Shown: positions 51,418 to 63,682, numbered from the stretch's first letter. The stretch is DNA of 64,000 nucleotides from Tritrichomonas musculus (GCA_039105265.1 JAPFFF010000012.1:4402001-4466000); one strand, 5' to 3'. The notes: generated by a model not told the origin, from the sequence alone. Made by a program: numbers and translations.

Positions 51418-52165
51418 TTAAAGATCGAATCCACTTAATAACTCATTCACTACCTTGTCAATCCTATCAGCAGTCTTAGCAATTTTAGCAAACTCTTCAT
51501 CTGTGCCTGAATAAAGGGCTTTCTTGAATTGATAATAAATTGTCTCAAGAGGCTCTAATAAATGGTTAAATTTGAACGACGCACTTGTATTTTTTTCCAT
51601 GAGGAAAGCAGCTTGGTAACTGTGAATGAGGACGTTTCTTGCATTGTCGTAGGATCGAATTATATCAATCAAATTTTTTTGCACTACTTGGGTATCAATT
51701 CTGTTCTCATATCGCTGCTGAGCCTTATTACGGTGGTACTGGCTTTTTTCCGCCTCCCATTTGTCGTCAGCGTTGAGTTGTTTGCAGCTGTTGTAGAGCC
51801 GATTCCTTTCATTGTACTCTCTCTTAATAACGCAGTTCATTGGCGGAAGCCTGTATGATATGTCATTCGAATTGTTGTTGTTGTTGTCATTCGAGTTGTT
51901 GTTGGCATTGCTGTTGCTTTTGTTTGTGCTTCTGCTGTCACTTACGTCTTTCTTTTTAATGCAATCATAATGCTTTGAACTTCAATCAGAGCCTCAGATC
52001 CAGCAAAAAGAGTGATTGCACCTCGTGCACTTCATATGATTGCGTCCTCCGTTTTTCAATATCGGCGACTTACATTTATAGCACGGCTTTGTTCTTTCAG
52101 CGATATAATCTTCGGATTTTTCAAAGATTTTTTCATCATCGTCGTAGTCATCATCATCTCTTCTT
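51418..52165 (-). pseudogene. RBR (ariadne-type) E3 ubiquitin ligase relic
   Basis: An acidic run precedes KPCYKCKSPILKNGGRNHMK and CTRCNHSFCWI, the Rcat (RING2-like) part of RING-between-RING ligases. The frame then has TGA at the expected Cys of CWIC and a second TGA at the expected Trp, followed by SSKHYDC. The same frame continues through an Asn/Ser-rich linker into a helical region (51,840-51,418) like the ariadne domain. RING1 and IBR are missing upstream. In animals, RBR enzymes pass ubiquitin through the Rcat Cys. Confidence 0.7.
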
Positions 52166-52492
52166 AAAAGTCTGTGTTACAATACTATTTATTTGGATTT
52201 TCATCTTTTCTTCAAGTATTTTAACATTTACACTGTGATCATCTGGCTGGTTTGGTGTCGCAGCGTCTTGAGTATTGAAATAATTTGGCTCAGCAGATTG
52301 AGATGAACTTATTTCAATACTGAAATTATCATTTTCCTCTTCTTCCTCTTGGCTTGATTTAGGATTTACTAAGAACATAAATGAATCGATAAAAGTAATC
52401 ATGTTATCTTCGCCTTCTTTAAATATTCCATTGTAGTCATCAGCTAATTGCTTATTTGTTAAAATAGCATCTTCGATTAAATGAACATTCAT
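52154..52492 (-). pseudogene. Acidic fragment, unassigned
   Basis: A 112-residue frame from the ATG at 52492 with a Glu run and Ser/Gln-rich centre. It may be an upstream part of the RBR relic in another frame, or an unrelated fragment. No family recognised. Confidence 0.3.
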
Positions 52493-52539
52493 CGAGTGCC
52501 AAAACAATCGTATCGTATGCGATCAGGTTGATTAAATTA

Positions 52540-53516
52540 ACGATATATTGTGTTCCTCTTGTCTTGAATATCGAGTGTTAAAACAATCATATCATATGCG
52601 TCACTTTTTATGTCGGATTTCATTAAAATGATTTTCTCACCCAGCATCAGCAGCCCCTGATTGTTTGGCATTATAGAAACTTGCTCAAGGTTAGTTTTAG
52701 AGAAGAAGCATTCTTCTAAATATCAACTTTCGATGGAATGTTTATCTTCTTGATCGACGACTTAGTGAATGCAAATTTACCAATCGAAACATGATTCGAA
52801 TCATTGTTAAAAATGACCTGTTCTAGGTTTCTCTATTCATAGAATGCATATGGCGCGATATATCGAATTTTGGAGTCAATTGTGAAATCTTTAATGTCGC
52901 GACTGGCAAAGATTAAAACATCATAGAAATCGGGTTCTGATGCAAATTTTCAAACAACAATTTTATGAAGTTCGTCCATAGAAGAAAAGTTTTTGTTTTC
53001 AGGTGGAATTACTATTTTTGTGAGATTTGATGTGGTTGAAAACCGTCATTCTTCTAGTTTTTCAACTTTGGATGAAAATGTGAAGGTCTCGACTGACGAT
53101 TTGGGAAACGCAGATTTATTAGTTGTGGTGATTTCTGTATTTTCGGATATTATGAAAGCTTTGATGTTATTGCATGAATAAAATGTGTAGTTATTAATCT
53201 CTTTGATATGTGGTGTTAATGAAATCCTCATTATTGATGATAATGCAAATGTTTCTTTTTCTATTGTCGGCATTTCTGAATCTTCAGCAAATTTAAAGAT
53301 CCTGATTTGCATGTTGCCTTTGAATGAACCTTCTTTAATATTATTAATAACATATTCTTTTGAATCATACGTAATCGATCGTGGAACAAAAACTTCACCT
53401 TTAGCTTTCGGTGAGTGAACCCTGGCTGCTGTATCATTATTTATATCAACTTCTAATTTTTTATCAAAAAGATGATTCTGAAAAGAATAAATACGAAGAA
53501 AAAAATTCGCAATCAT
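52540..53516 (-). pseudogene. BspA-like LRR_5 protein relic
   Basis: The N-terminal part (53,516-53,046) reads GEVFVPRSITYDSKEYVI then GSFKGNMQIRIF and AFALSSI-type repeats, typical of trichomonad BspA-like surface proteins. The frame continues to about 52,540 with several stops (after IVV, FYE and KVDI) but keeps the LRR pattern (KFASEPDFYDVLIFASRDI; GKFAFTKSSIKKINIP). Inactivated, otherwise collinear. Confidence 0.75.
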
Positions 53517-54160
53517 TTACAGAATACATATATAACGATAAATTGCTATCGCTTCCGATAAGTATTTTGCATCGAATTCTAACCAAATCGCGAGATTATA
53601 ATCAAAATTTGTCAGAAGATGTAATTTAAATTTTTTATTCAAAGGTCTTCGAAAATTCGGGCGAGAAGCCTCTGTTTTATTTGATAACATAAACTTTACA
53701 ACTGTTAGTTCGAAAAATATGAATGTATTGATGACAGATTTTTCAAATGTTTTTGATTTTCACTTCATCAATCCACTTTTTATGAGGACAATTTATGACC
53801 AGCAAAACGAAATCATCAAAAAATTGGACGAAATCAAGAAGCAACAAGAAGAAGAAATATCTCGAATTAAAAAAGAGAATGAGAAGCTCAGAAGCATGAT
53901 TGTTGAGAAAGACGACATTGTGAACTTAATTCATGATGAAATGACGAGATATCTTCACTATCGTTTATTTCAATTTGATGGAAATAACGAACATTCATTC
54001 ACTGGAATCCTGCGTTATTTGACAAGGATCTGTAACGGTAATTGAAGAAAAAGGATTCATAAAGATAACTTCTTCATCAATTCAAAATAATCATTATCAA
54101 ATTAAAACAATCGTCGATTTCGACGATAAATCACATTATTTCGCAACAGCAAACGAGAGG
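53503..54160 (+). pseudogene. Coiled-coil/discoidin-like protein relic
   Basis: Fragments read NDKLLSLPISILHRILTKS, a coiled coil (IIKKLDEIKKQQEEEISR), GILRYLTRICNGN, then in another frame KSHYFATANERNSWIKFDFK, like the F5/8 type C (discoidin) part that trichomonad proteins carry after a BTB-like region and coiled coil. At least one frameshift near 54,030. The C-terminus is missing. Confidence 0.5.
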
Positions 54161-54176
54161 AATTCTTGGATTAAGT

Positions 54177-54383
54177 TTGACTTTAAATCACACTCAATTA
54201 GATATAAATAGCAATATTCTTAATCGCATGATTGATCAAATTGATGATTTAGTCAGAGATCATCCAAAATTTAATTATCTTGCAACAAATATAAAAATTG
54301 ATACCTGGAAAGATGTTTTAAAAAATTATGCCAAAAAGAAACTTCCAAATGATTGCTTTTATCTGGGTGGATTAGTACCTTAA
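54177..54383 (+). pseudogene. Short fragment next to discoidin relic
   Basis: About 68 codons ending CFYLGGLVP, with DINSNILNRMIDQIDDLV. Unrecognised; possibly the tail of another broken gene. Confidence 0.25.
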
Positions 54384-54796
54384 TCATTAAGTTAATAAAT
54401 AAATATTTATTTTTGTTTTCTGAAAAAACAAATTTTCAGGCAAAAGAAATTAAATGACAACAATATAAATAAACCATTTTGATCAATAAATAATTAAAAA
54501 TGAAAGGTATAAACTTATTTTTTTTCATAAAATTTTACATTCAATTTTAATGTTTATTCGACCAAATATTTTTTTTTAATCGGAATTTTTTGTTTTTAAA
54601 TTATTATATAATTAATAAAATGAACTCGAAATAATCTATAATTGTTTTTTCTAATAAATCAAAAATCATTAAAAATATTAAAAGAAGCTTTCAATTTCAT
54701 TGAAATTTTTTTTACTATACAGTTTTTTGAATACTATACAGTTATTTACTCAACGTTAATATTATCGGTACAGGGTTATTGAAACGACGTTATTTA
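54384..54796. other. Non-coding region
   Basis: A+T-rich DNA without recognised features. Confidence 0.4.
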
Positions 54797-55365
54797 AAAG
54801 GTATTGAAAATTGAGCGAAATTTGTTATATTTTTATATTTTTATATTTATATATTCATATACTTATTTTAATATATACAATATATATAATATTTATTATA
54901 TATTAGGTTATTGGATTTTTAAAAAAGTGTAAAATATCCATATAATTTAAAATTTATTGAAAATTGAGTGGAATTTGTTATAGTTTTTTAATAATTGTGA
55001 AATTTATTTTGAAATTGAGATAGAATAAAATAATTCTTTTAAAAAGTTATGAAAACAATGAATTTTAAAAAAAATATTTTAATTATAAAAAAAATGCATT
55101 ATTTGATTTGATTTATAACTTTATTATAAGTAATGAAACAATTTTTGTTACCATATTTGCTTTTATTTCATATTTTTGTAAAAACATTTGTAATTTTTTC
55201 ATGATAAATAGATTCTGTTTTTATTTTTGATATTTTATACATAAACATATAATAAAAAATAACAAAATAATTTTAATTTTTCTAAAATTGTCAAGATAAT
55301 AATTCATTTTATTTTTGAAGGAAAGGTTAAAAAAATTGGCCTCTTTAATTATTTATTTTATTAAA
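54797..55365 (+). repeat. Duplicated kinase upstream region (copy B) with empty Polinton site
   Basis: Left of 54,906 it matches 15,467-15,574; right of 54,910 it matches 34,491-34,953. The junction contains a single GGTTA (54,906-54,910). It is therefore the uninterrupted form of the DNA that flanks the Polinton. Confidence 0.9.
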
Positions 55366-56589
55366 ATGGAACTCGAAGATGCGTTCTTTGATACCTCAGA
55401 CTACGAACTAACTGGCACCAAGCTTGGTGAAGGTGCCTTTGGGAAAGTCTACCTTGTGAAAAACATTGAAGATGACCAACTCTATGCGGCGAAGATAATT
55501 AATATCCAAGGTGACTACTCAGGAAAAGAGCAAATGAAGCTTATACGTGAAACAGCGATTCTCCACAAGCTTGATCACCCAGCAATTGTCAAATTTTACG
55601 GAATCAACTTCCACGATTTTGAAGATCCGTCACAGCTTGCGCCGACGATTCTCACGGAGTACCTGGCGAAAGGATCGTTCAAAGATGTCCTCAAGAAGGC
55701 TGAGTGCGGCCTTGCTGACCATGACTGGAGTGCGACGAAGAAGCACATCTGCCTGCTTGGAATCGCTGACGCGATGCGCTACCTGCACGCGAAGGGAATT
55801 CTGCACCGCGACCTCAAGCCAGAAAACATCCTCATCGACGGCGACTACAGGCCTCGCGTTGCGGACTTCGGCCTCTCTCGTTGCTTCTCGCAGGCGCTGT
55901 CAAGATCTGTTCAATTGTCGATGACAGGAAAAATCGGGACACCCCTCTACATGGCCCCAGAACTTTTTGAAGACGAGGGCCACTTCAGCACAGGCATCGA
56001 TGTCTATGCGTTTGCGATCCTGGCGTATGAAATCGTGTCAGGCCAAGAACCTTACAAAGAGAAAGGAAAGTCGATCACGATGGCGAATCTTGTTAGGAAG
56101 GTCCTGGCTGGTCAGAGGCCGAAATTTGTTGATGGCATCACTGATCCGATGTGGAAGCTGATAACTCGATGCTGGAGCAAGGACCCTAGCGAGCGTCCTT
56201 CATTCGAGGAGATATTCCAAGAACTGTCAACGAACTTTTCACTTTTTGACGAAGATGTAGACGAAGATGAAATCAAAGACTACCTGGACCATCTTGCTGA
56301 TGAAAATAAGGTGGAAGGTGTTGCAAGCACAAGCGAAAGAAAAGAAGATTTTGTTTTTAAATACGATCAGTTGGTCAAGAAGCAAGAGAAAGACAAGAAG
56401 ATATATTCAGAAATATTGATAAAACTTATTGGTAGACAAGACGACATTACTGATTTATATTTCCCTTCAATTAAAGGAAACATATTGCATCTTGCATGTG
56501 AATCAGGAAATCTTGAAGTTGTGAAATACATCATCTCACTCAACAAGATTGATATCACATCAAAAACTATTTTTATTTATTTTTCATAG
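55366..56589 (+). CDS. TKL-like protein kinase with ankyrin tail (copy B)
   Basis: Same 407-residue architecture as the kinase at 34,954: Gly loop LGEGAFG, Lys43, HRDLKPEN, DFG, GTPLYMAPE, a TKL-like C-lobe, a charged linker and one ankyrin repeat before the stop. Six residue differences from copy A (for example RETAILHK versus RESAILHK; DPSERPS versus DPRERPS). All catalytic motifs are intact. The 3' end enters a seven-unit ankyrin array. Its upstream region is intact here, so this copy may be the better expressed one. Confidence 0.88.
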   Translation: MELEDAFFDTSDYELTGTKLGEGAFGKVYLVKNIEDDQLYAAKIINIQGDYSGKEQMKLIRETAILHKLDHPAIVKFYGINFHDFEDPSQLAPTILTEYLAKGSFKDVLKKAECGLADHDWSATKKHICLLGIADAMRYLHAKGILHRDLKPENILIDGDYRPRVADFGLSRCFSQALSRSVQLSMTGKIGTPLYMAPELFEDEGHFSTGIDVYAFAILAYEIVSGQEPYKEKGKSITMANLVRKVLAGQRPKFVDGITDPMWKLITRCWSKDPSERPSFEEIFQELSTNFSLFDEDVDEDEIKDYLDHLADENKVEGVASTSERKEDFVFKYDQLVKKQEKDKKIYSEILIKLIGRQDDITDLYFPSIKGNILHLACESGNLEVVKYIISLNKIDITSKTIFIYFS

Positions 56590-57698
56590 AATTTCAATCA
56601 TCATCAATTTATTACATTTCAATCATCATAAATATTCATGAAATTCAAAAATAAAAATATTTATTATACGATATTACATCTTGCATGTGAATCAGGAAAT
56701 CTTGAAGTTGTGAAATACATCATCTCACTCAACAAGATTGATATCACATCAAAAACTATTTTTATTTATTTTTCATGATATTTCAATCATCATCAATTTA
56801 TTCCATTTCAATCATCATAAATATTCATGGAATTCAAAAATAAAAATATTTATTATACGATATTACATCTTGCATGTGAATCAGGAAATCTTGAAGTTGT
56901 GAAATACATCATCTCACTCAACAAGATTGATATCACATCAAAAGATATTTTTATTTATTTTTCATTACATTTCAATCATCATCAATTTATTCCATTTCAA
57001 TCATCATAAATATTCATGAAATTCAAAAATAAAAATATTTATTCTACGATATTACATTCTGCATGTGAATCAGGAAATCTTGAAGTTGTGAAATACATCA
57101 TCTCACTCAACAAGATTGATATCACATCAAAAGATATTTTTTTTATTTTTCATGATATTTTTCATCAATTTATTCCATTTCAATTCATATCATCATCGAT
57201 ATTAATTTGCATGTGAATCAGGAAATCAGTTGTTTCATCTCACTCATCATCAAAAGATAATATTTTTCATGATATTTCAATCATCATCAATTTATTCCAT
57301 TTCAATCATCATAAATATTCATGGAATTCAAAAATAAAAATATTTTTAAAACGATATTACATCTTGCATGTAAATCAGGAAATCTTGAAGTTGTGAAATA
57401 CATCATCTCACTCAACAAGATTGATATCACATCAAAAGATATTTTTATTTATTTTTCATGATATTTCAATCATCATCAATTTACTCCATTTCAATCATCA
57501 TAAATATTCATGAAATTCAAAAATAAAAATATTTTTAAAACGATATTACATCTTGCATGTAAATCAGGAAATCTTGAAGTTGTGAAATACATCATCTCAC
57601 TCAACAAGATTGATATCACATCAAAAACTATTTTTATTTATTTTTCATAAAATTTCAATCATCATCAATTTATGATATTTCAATCATCATAAATATTC
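56470..57698 (+). repeat. 189-bp ankyrin-derived tandem array (copy B, 7 units)
   Basis: Seven units with 189-bp period, one degenerate and shortened (about 57,125-57,300). Same ankyrin plus stop-containing spacer design as copy A, where there are eleven. Confidence 0.9.
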
Positions 57699-57803
57699 AT
57701 GGAATTCTTACTTTATATGATTTTTAAAACAGCCATTGAAATCTCAGAAGATTATGGATTTAGTGATATTGCTCAGTTTCTTACTAAACAAATAAAAAAA
57801 TGA
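57699..57803 (+). pseudogene. Terminal ankyrin cap of kinase gene B
   Basis: The same 34-codon ending (KTAIEISEDYGFSDIAQFL) as at 38,115-38,219. Confidence 0.7.
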
Positions 57804-58255
57804 TTCAGTATAAAAATATTTCATTTTCCACTGTTTTAAGATTTTTGGCAAGCAGTTAACATATTATAAGATTAAGTCAATACTGATAAATTAACTTTTT
57901 TGAATAAAAAGAATGTTTAATTCTACTACTGGTTAGGTTTTAAAATATTTTTTAGGAAATATAATAGAAACAATAATTCTTGCATTCAAAATATATTTTT
58001 TATAATTTGTATTTCTGCAAAAGAGAAATGGAAATTCTCATAATTAAATCTATTATGCATGATATCATTCAATTTTTCATTTTGAGATATAAATAAGAAA
58101 ATATTAAAAATAATATATGAATTATCATTCCTTTTTTTTTCAGAATTTTCATTTATCAACAACTTAGTCATTAGATTTAATTCGAAATAAGTTGTTTTTT
58201 GTGATTTTTATTCTATGTAAAAATCATGTTTGAATGATTTTGCACAGTATTTTTT
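57804..58255 (+). repeat. Kinase B 3' flank
   Basis: Homologous to 38,220-38,520 and 44,219-44,465. No gene. Confidence 0.75.
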
Positions 58256-58320
58256 ACAAAAGTTTCTGACTTTTTTCAAATCTTCGATACAAGTTCATTA
58301 TTGGCTTTAACCTCCTGAAA
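58256..58320. mobile_element. Degenerate end of the 698-bp MITE family
   Basis: TCTGACTTTTTT, then TTCGATACAAG, then TTATTGGC resemble, in the same order and spacing, the right-arm sequence of the element at 46,155-46,852 (CAGACTTTTTTTT, ACGATACAAGG, AATATTGACC). A worn partial copy. Confidence 0.4.
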
Positions 58321-58399
58321 TAATAAACATAAAGTATGATAATAATTCCAAAAAAAATTGAAGGATTTTTTTGTGATTTAATTTCATTATTAAATCATT

Positions 58400-60808
58400 T
58401 AAATGACATCTGCTCCATTAAAAATATTGAGAGAGAAATTATGAGTAGCATTACTGAAAGGATTTTTTTCTTTCATGACAAGTTTTGAGTTAGGGAATGA
58501 TATGAGAGACAGATTTTGGCATCCTTCGAAGCAATTTTAATCAATGAAGAATGTTTCGCTCATAAATATGACTAAATTCAATTTTGAATAACAAGACAAA
58601 GTTACTTTGCTAACTTTTGTCACGTTTGCAGGAAATGTTAAACTTTGAACGATAGAAAAAGCAAATGCGTAATCTCCAATGTAGAATAATTAACAGTCTT
58701 TATCAAATTCAATTTTTGAGAGATTTTTGCAATCCAAGAAAGCTTTCTTGTGGGTATATTTGACACTTTTTGGGATGAAAATGTTTTTTAAAGCAGAATT
58801 TGAGAAGGTGTTTCTTTCAATTGAAACCAGCTCAGAATTAGAATCAATTGTAACTGACTTTAGTTTATCACAGCCGTAGAAAGCAAAAGTCTTTATGTAC
58901 TTGACAATTGATGGAATAGAAACAGAAGAAATGTCACGACAAGCGAAAACAATTGGGTCGAAATGATTAAGATTTTCTTTTGACTTCCCAAAAAAGACTT
59001 TGTGGCCTTCATCGAGGTATTTGAAGTGTTCATTTTCATGTGACAAAACAACTGTTGTCAAATTTTTATTGTAAAAACACCATCCATTGTGAATATTTTC
59101 AACTTTTGAATGAATTGGTGTTTGATAAAAAGTTTCCTTTTCAAAAGCTTGAAGTTATGAACTTTCTTCAAAATCAACTTTTTTGGGAGAAGAACAGCCA
59201 GAGAAGCATTTCTTGCCTATTTGTTGGACACTTTTTGGAATCCAGATGCTTCGTAATGATGTTGAAACAAATGCATTTTTATCAATTGAAACAAGTTGAG
59301 ACTTCTTATCAAAAATGACAATTTGTAAGCCATAACAGTAATAAAATGAATAAGGTGAAATGTGTTTAATATTTTCTAGAATGGCTGCAACATTAATACT
59401 GCTTGTACCCAAAATAACCGTATCATAAACCGTTGATTAAGAGTCTGTCTTTTTAAAAACCATTGTTTGATGAAGGACAGACAAATGCTTGTTTTTCTAT
59501 GAAATCGTGATATATTTCATTCACAAATGTTTTGGCACTGAAGTTCACATGATTTTGAGGAAAACAAACTTCTTCCATCAATGTGTTTGTGAATGCATTC
59601 AATTCAATTGTAGTTAGCTCTGAATTCCTTCAAAATCCAAGTCCATAAAAATTTCGAGCAATCAGTGAAAGCGCCTCTTTTGATGATTTTCACTTTTGGA
59701 GGAACGATGAACACTAACACTTGCGCACAGTTAAAGACGTTATCTTCAATTACTTCCAATTTCGAATCATTTGGAATTGTCACTTTTTGAAGTATGAAAC
59801 AATTCAAAAAATCAACACTTTCTATCTTCTGTGCTGAATTTGCCATTGAAATATTCTCCATTCGACAACTGCTGAATTCTTCTCTCCAATGAATTCAAGA
59901 TTGCAGTCCTTCTTTGGAAAATGAACACTATTCAACAGACAGTTGGCAAAGCCTCCTTTTTCGATCATTTTCACAGAGTTTGGAATTGTTATTGTGCTGA
60001 TTTGTGTACATATAAAAGTATTTTATCAGATGACTTCCAATTTTGAATTTTGGTGGAATTTCACATGTGTAAGTTCTTGACCTTCTCTGGAATTGTGATG
60101 CTTTTAATCGCCGTGCCATAAAAAACCGCTTCCAAAATCATGTCAAGTTCTGAATCATCTGAAAAAGTCACTTTTGATAGATTTTTACATGACAAAAAAG
60201 CGCCAGTGTCAATTTTTTTGACATTTGAAGGAATCGAAAGTGAAGTCAACTAAGTGCTCGAAAATGCACATTCGCAAGTTGTCTCACAAATTGAATCAGG
60301 AGTGAAAGATAGTGATCTCAATTTTGTGATATGATCAATTAAAAAAGAGTTCGTTTCAAAAATTGATCGCTCAATTTTACCTGAAAGTGAGATTTTATGG
60401 AAATTTACATATGAAATGAATTCAATAAAAGAATCTTCTCTTATCAATGAACAAATGTATGAATCATTTTCACCTTCTTGACGTTTTTTATCAAAATTGT
60501 TAAAAATATCTTCATCAATTATGATCAATTTTTCTATCCAGAGATTGAAAAATTCATTGGCGAAGAAACAATGAAAGATATCAAAAAAGAACTTTTGTTA
60601 ATTGATGATGATTTTCGCTGATACTTTGGATTATGTGTAAACATTTTTTCATTTCTTCTTTATGACTATCAATTTGTTGTTGATTTATGAAATCAGATAA
60701 TATAGAGAAAATAATTTCACTAGATTTTTCATCATTTTCATCAGAACTTTCAATATATTCTAGAATGTAATTTTGGAGTTGTTGCTTGCTATTAATATAG
60801 TATTCCAT
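58400..60808 (-). pseudogene. Ankyrin-type N-terminus plus BspA-like LRR_5 relic
   Basis: From 60,808 the pieces read LQNYILEYIESSDENDEKSS and SISENHHQLTK, then NDSYICSLIREDSFIEFISY and FETNSFLI: the N-terminal region (DUF3447-like) of trichomonad ankyrin proteins. Downstream in several frames come LRR_5 repeats (TSLSIPSNVKKI, SVDFLNCFILQKVTIP, SVTIDSNSELVSIERNTF, IGDYAFAFSIVQSLTFPAN). At least six frameshifts or stops split it. The original would have been a protein of about 800 residues. Confidence 0.7.
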
Positions 60809-61539
60809 TGTTTCTTGTTTAAAAAAAAATGTCTGAAAATTTTAATTCAATTTTTCGCCATTCAATTTTGTCAAAATTTGTAATTCAATTTCAAAAATTT
60901 CATTTCTCGAAAAAAACTTTAGAAAAAATTTGATAGATTTTTTTGGACAACTTTCATTTCTCTCAATTTTGGACAATTTTTGGACCAGAATGCTCTCAAT
61001 TTTTTTATTTTATTAATGTATTTTTAAATAATAATAAAAAAAGATAATGATAATAAAATTATAATTTATTTATTAGTCTGATATTATTTTTTTCTAAATT
61101 TATTTATTTTATAGATGTTGACAAAATGAAGTCATATGTAGAACAGTCAAACCATAGTGAGCTAGAAAACCAAAGAAGAAAAGTCCAATAAAAATAGAAA
61201 TAAGAAAAAATAAATAAAGAAGAAGTTGCTGAAAGTCATCTTTTAAAATATCATTGAGAATATGAGATTATTATTTGGATGTTTGAGCGGTGATTAAACG
61301 AGAGCCTAAACAATTAAAAAACTGGGGAGAAATATTAAAATAATATCCAGGATTCTTTTTCTGTACTCATCATTTCAATGAATATCTTGTTACAAAACAA
61401 TTACCAACAAAAATTAAAAACGACAAAAGAGAAAAACGAATAAAAATGATTCTTCTTCAAAACAATGAAAGTATTTCCCGATACAAAATTCTTTATTTTT
61501 TCATTAAATGAAGTGATCTTTAATGACGTCATTCACCAG
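60809..61539. other. Non-coding or fully decayed region
   Basis: A+T-rich; occasional short charged frames on the plus strand (61,125-61,510) with Lys/Arg-rich codons may be remains of a gene, but none can be named. Confidence 0.35.
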
Positions 61540-62990
61540 CTAAGAAGAAAATCGTATTTTCTCATTTGGTGACACTTTTTTAACTCTTTTTACATGTCTC
61601 AAAATATCTTCAGAATAAAGAGTTGTTTTATCAAAATCATCTTCAAACATATCATCATCATCATTATTATTACTACTTTCATCTTCACTCCTATCGTCAT
61701 TCAATTCTAACTTTTGAATGCTAGAAATATCAACATGCTCGCTTTGAGATTTGAGAGAGTTAATGGCCGAATTCAGACGAATTGATTGAGAGAAACCGAA
61801 AAACGGGTAAAAATCAAGGATGTCTTCATTTAGACGGAAACCACGCTGTAAGTCATCAATGCCACTGACACCGAATAAAGTTGCTTTTGATTGGCGAGTG
61901 CTTCTAAAATCCGAATTCTTTTCTTTGAAATAAATGTAGTACAAATCGTCGTCAGGGCTGAACAAGCCGTTATTTCCAAATTCATCAAAGCTATCAACAT
62001 CGCTGCTTTTACTTTTGTCACTGCTTATTTCAGTGCAATCGTTTTTATTAACATCAGAATTTGCTGTACTTTCAATGCATTATGAAATACGATTAGCGCT
62101 CTGGTCCGATTCCGATTCTGGCACATCTATGTAAGAAAATTTTGATTTTTCTATCATTTCGCTTGCCCTCTGATTAGTTTGTTGGCTTGATTGCAACTCG
62201 CTTGCTTCTGTTTTGTACGGATAATCAAAAACAGCCAAATTTATTATGTTCGTTTTTACTGATGATAGAGCGATTGCGTCGTTCATTTTTGATTTGTCAG
62301 TGAAGCCAACAAACGTGCACACGCATTTGGTGCCGGAGTAATAACAGAATCGCTGAATGTCAGATGAATCAGATATGCCAAAAAGTTTGGTAAATTTGCC
62401 AAAAAAAAAAAAAAAAAAAAAAAACACGATAAGTCGGTTCATTTATTTCAGCGAAAAAGCAATAAGCAAGACCAGCCTTTGGAATGAAATCCTTGTAATT
62501 AAAGTAAGAACAAATAAACGTATTAAATATAGGCAATAATGAAGGACTTATTGATTTTTGTTGTTGCTTTTCTTCGGTAGAAGATGCATTCTGCTGTGGA
62601 CTGTAATTGAATCTAAATTTATCGTCTTTTTGATTGCTTTTTTCATTCGAATTCGTGCTAGAACTGCTATTTTGAGAAGGTGAGTATGTAAATCGGTTTG
62701 AATTATTTTTATCAATCGTGCCACTTTTCACTTCATTGCATTAATTTTGAATTGTTATTCTGTGATGGCGAATAATTGAATCGGTTTGAGTCATTTTTGG
62801 CGGTTGTTCTACTTTTTATTTCATTTTTATCATGTGATGAAGTGTACCTGAATTGGTTATTTTTATTATTTTTAGAATTACTAAGACTGCTATTAGAATT
62901 CTGAGAAGATGACTCTTTTTGTTTCCGAATTGGCTATTGGATTAAAACTTACTCTTCCTTTCTCTTTTTCTTCTTCATACTCATACTCAT
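61540..62990 (-). pseudogene. Low-complexity protein relic with RRM-like segment
   Basis: Fragments in three frames: NRFNYSPSQN-type repeats (62,990-62,560), then IPKAGLAYCFFAEINEPTYRV, a 24-base T/A homopolymer at about 62,401-62,424, GKFTKLFGISDSSDIQRFCY and GTKCVCTFVGFTDKSKM (RNP2- and RNP1-like strands of an RRM), and an acidic C-terminus (61,965-61,540) ending NEKIRFSS. An RNA-binding protein is plausible but tentative. Breaks occur at the homopolymer and at one or more other points. Confidence 0.4.
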
Positions 62991-62999
62991 CATCGAGAA

Positions 63000-63682
63000 A
63001 AATAACATTATTCTTTGCGATTTAAAGCCAGAAAATATTTTGATGGATGATGAGATATATCCCAGAATTATAGACTTGGGACTCTCCAAAATCTTACATA
63101 AAAACGAGGTTTTAAAGGCACTTTTCTTTACGCACCTCCAGAAGTATTAATTGATAATGAATATACGGAGGCTGGTGATGTTTATTCATTTGCCATAATT
63201 GCTTTTGAACTAATTACAAATGAAGATCCTTTTAAAAATTGCTCCTTTATGGAGTAAATCAATAAAGTATCTAATGGATTAAAACCTAGTTTAAAGAAAT
63301 GATTGAAAATTGCTGGTCTCAAGATCAGGAAGACCGACCAATTTTGAGCAAATTGTTGATGAAATAAAAAATATTAAAATTTCATCACTGATCTTGTTGA
63401 CGAAAACGACTTTTTTAATTATGTTGATTACATTGATGATTGCAAAGTTTCTTTTGAAAAGGAAAGCCTTTTATTTCAATCAATGAGTTCATTAAGCGAA
63501 AAAGTATCAGAGATAAAAAAGCAAAAGGAAGCCTCACAATTAACGCCAAGCCATGGCTATAAACCAATTCGTTTTTCTCATGAGAAAAAAAAAAAGAATC
63601 TAAACCAATTCGTATCGGAACCAGAGGTTTAAAAGATGACGATGGTGATCCAGTTTCGGTTTTTACAATTGTAGTTCTATAG
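63000..63682 (+). pseudogene. Kinase fragment (copy 2 of a duplicated block)
   Basis: Begins with NIILCDLKPENILMDDEIYP, so it keeps the catalytic loop lacking in copy 1, then follows 50,429-51,074 with the same frameshifts. The tail (FITDLVDENDFFNYVDYIDD; SMSSLSEKVSEIKKQKEAS) is readable and ends at 63,682. Confidence 0.75.

Noticed and set aside
167-53516. A non-standard genetic code
   Set aside because: The interrupted genes carry TAA, TAG and TGA alike, and the intact genes use these codons as ordinary terminators. Pseudogene decay explains it better.
62357-62539. A Lys-rich plus-strand frame
   Set aside because: It is created by the 24-base homopolymer and lies opposite the better supported minus-strand relic.
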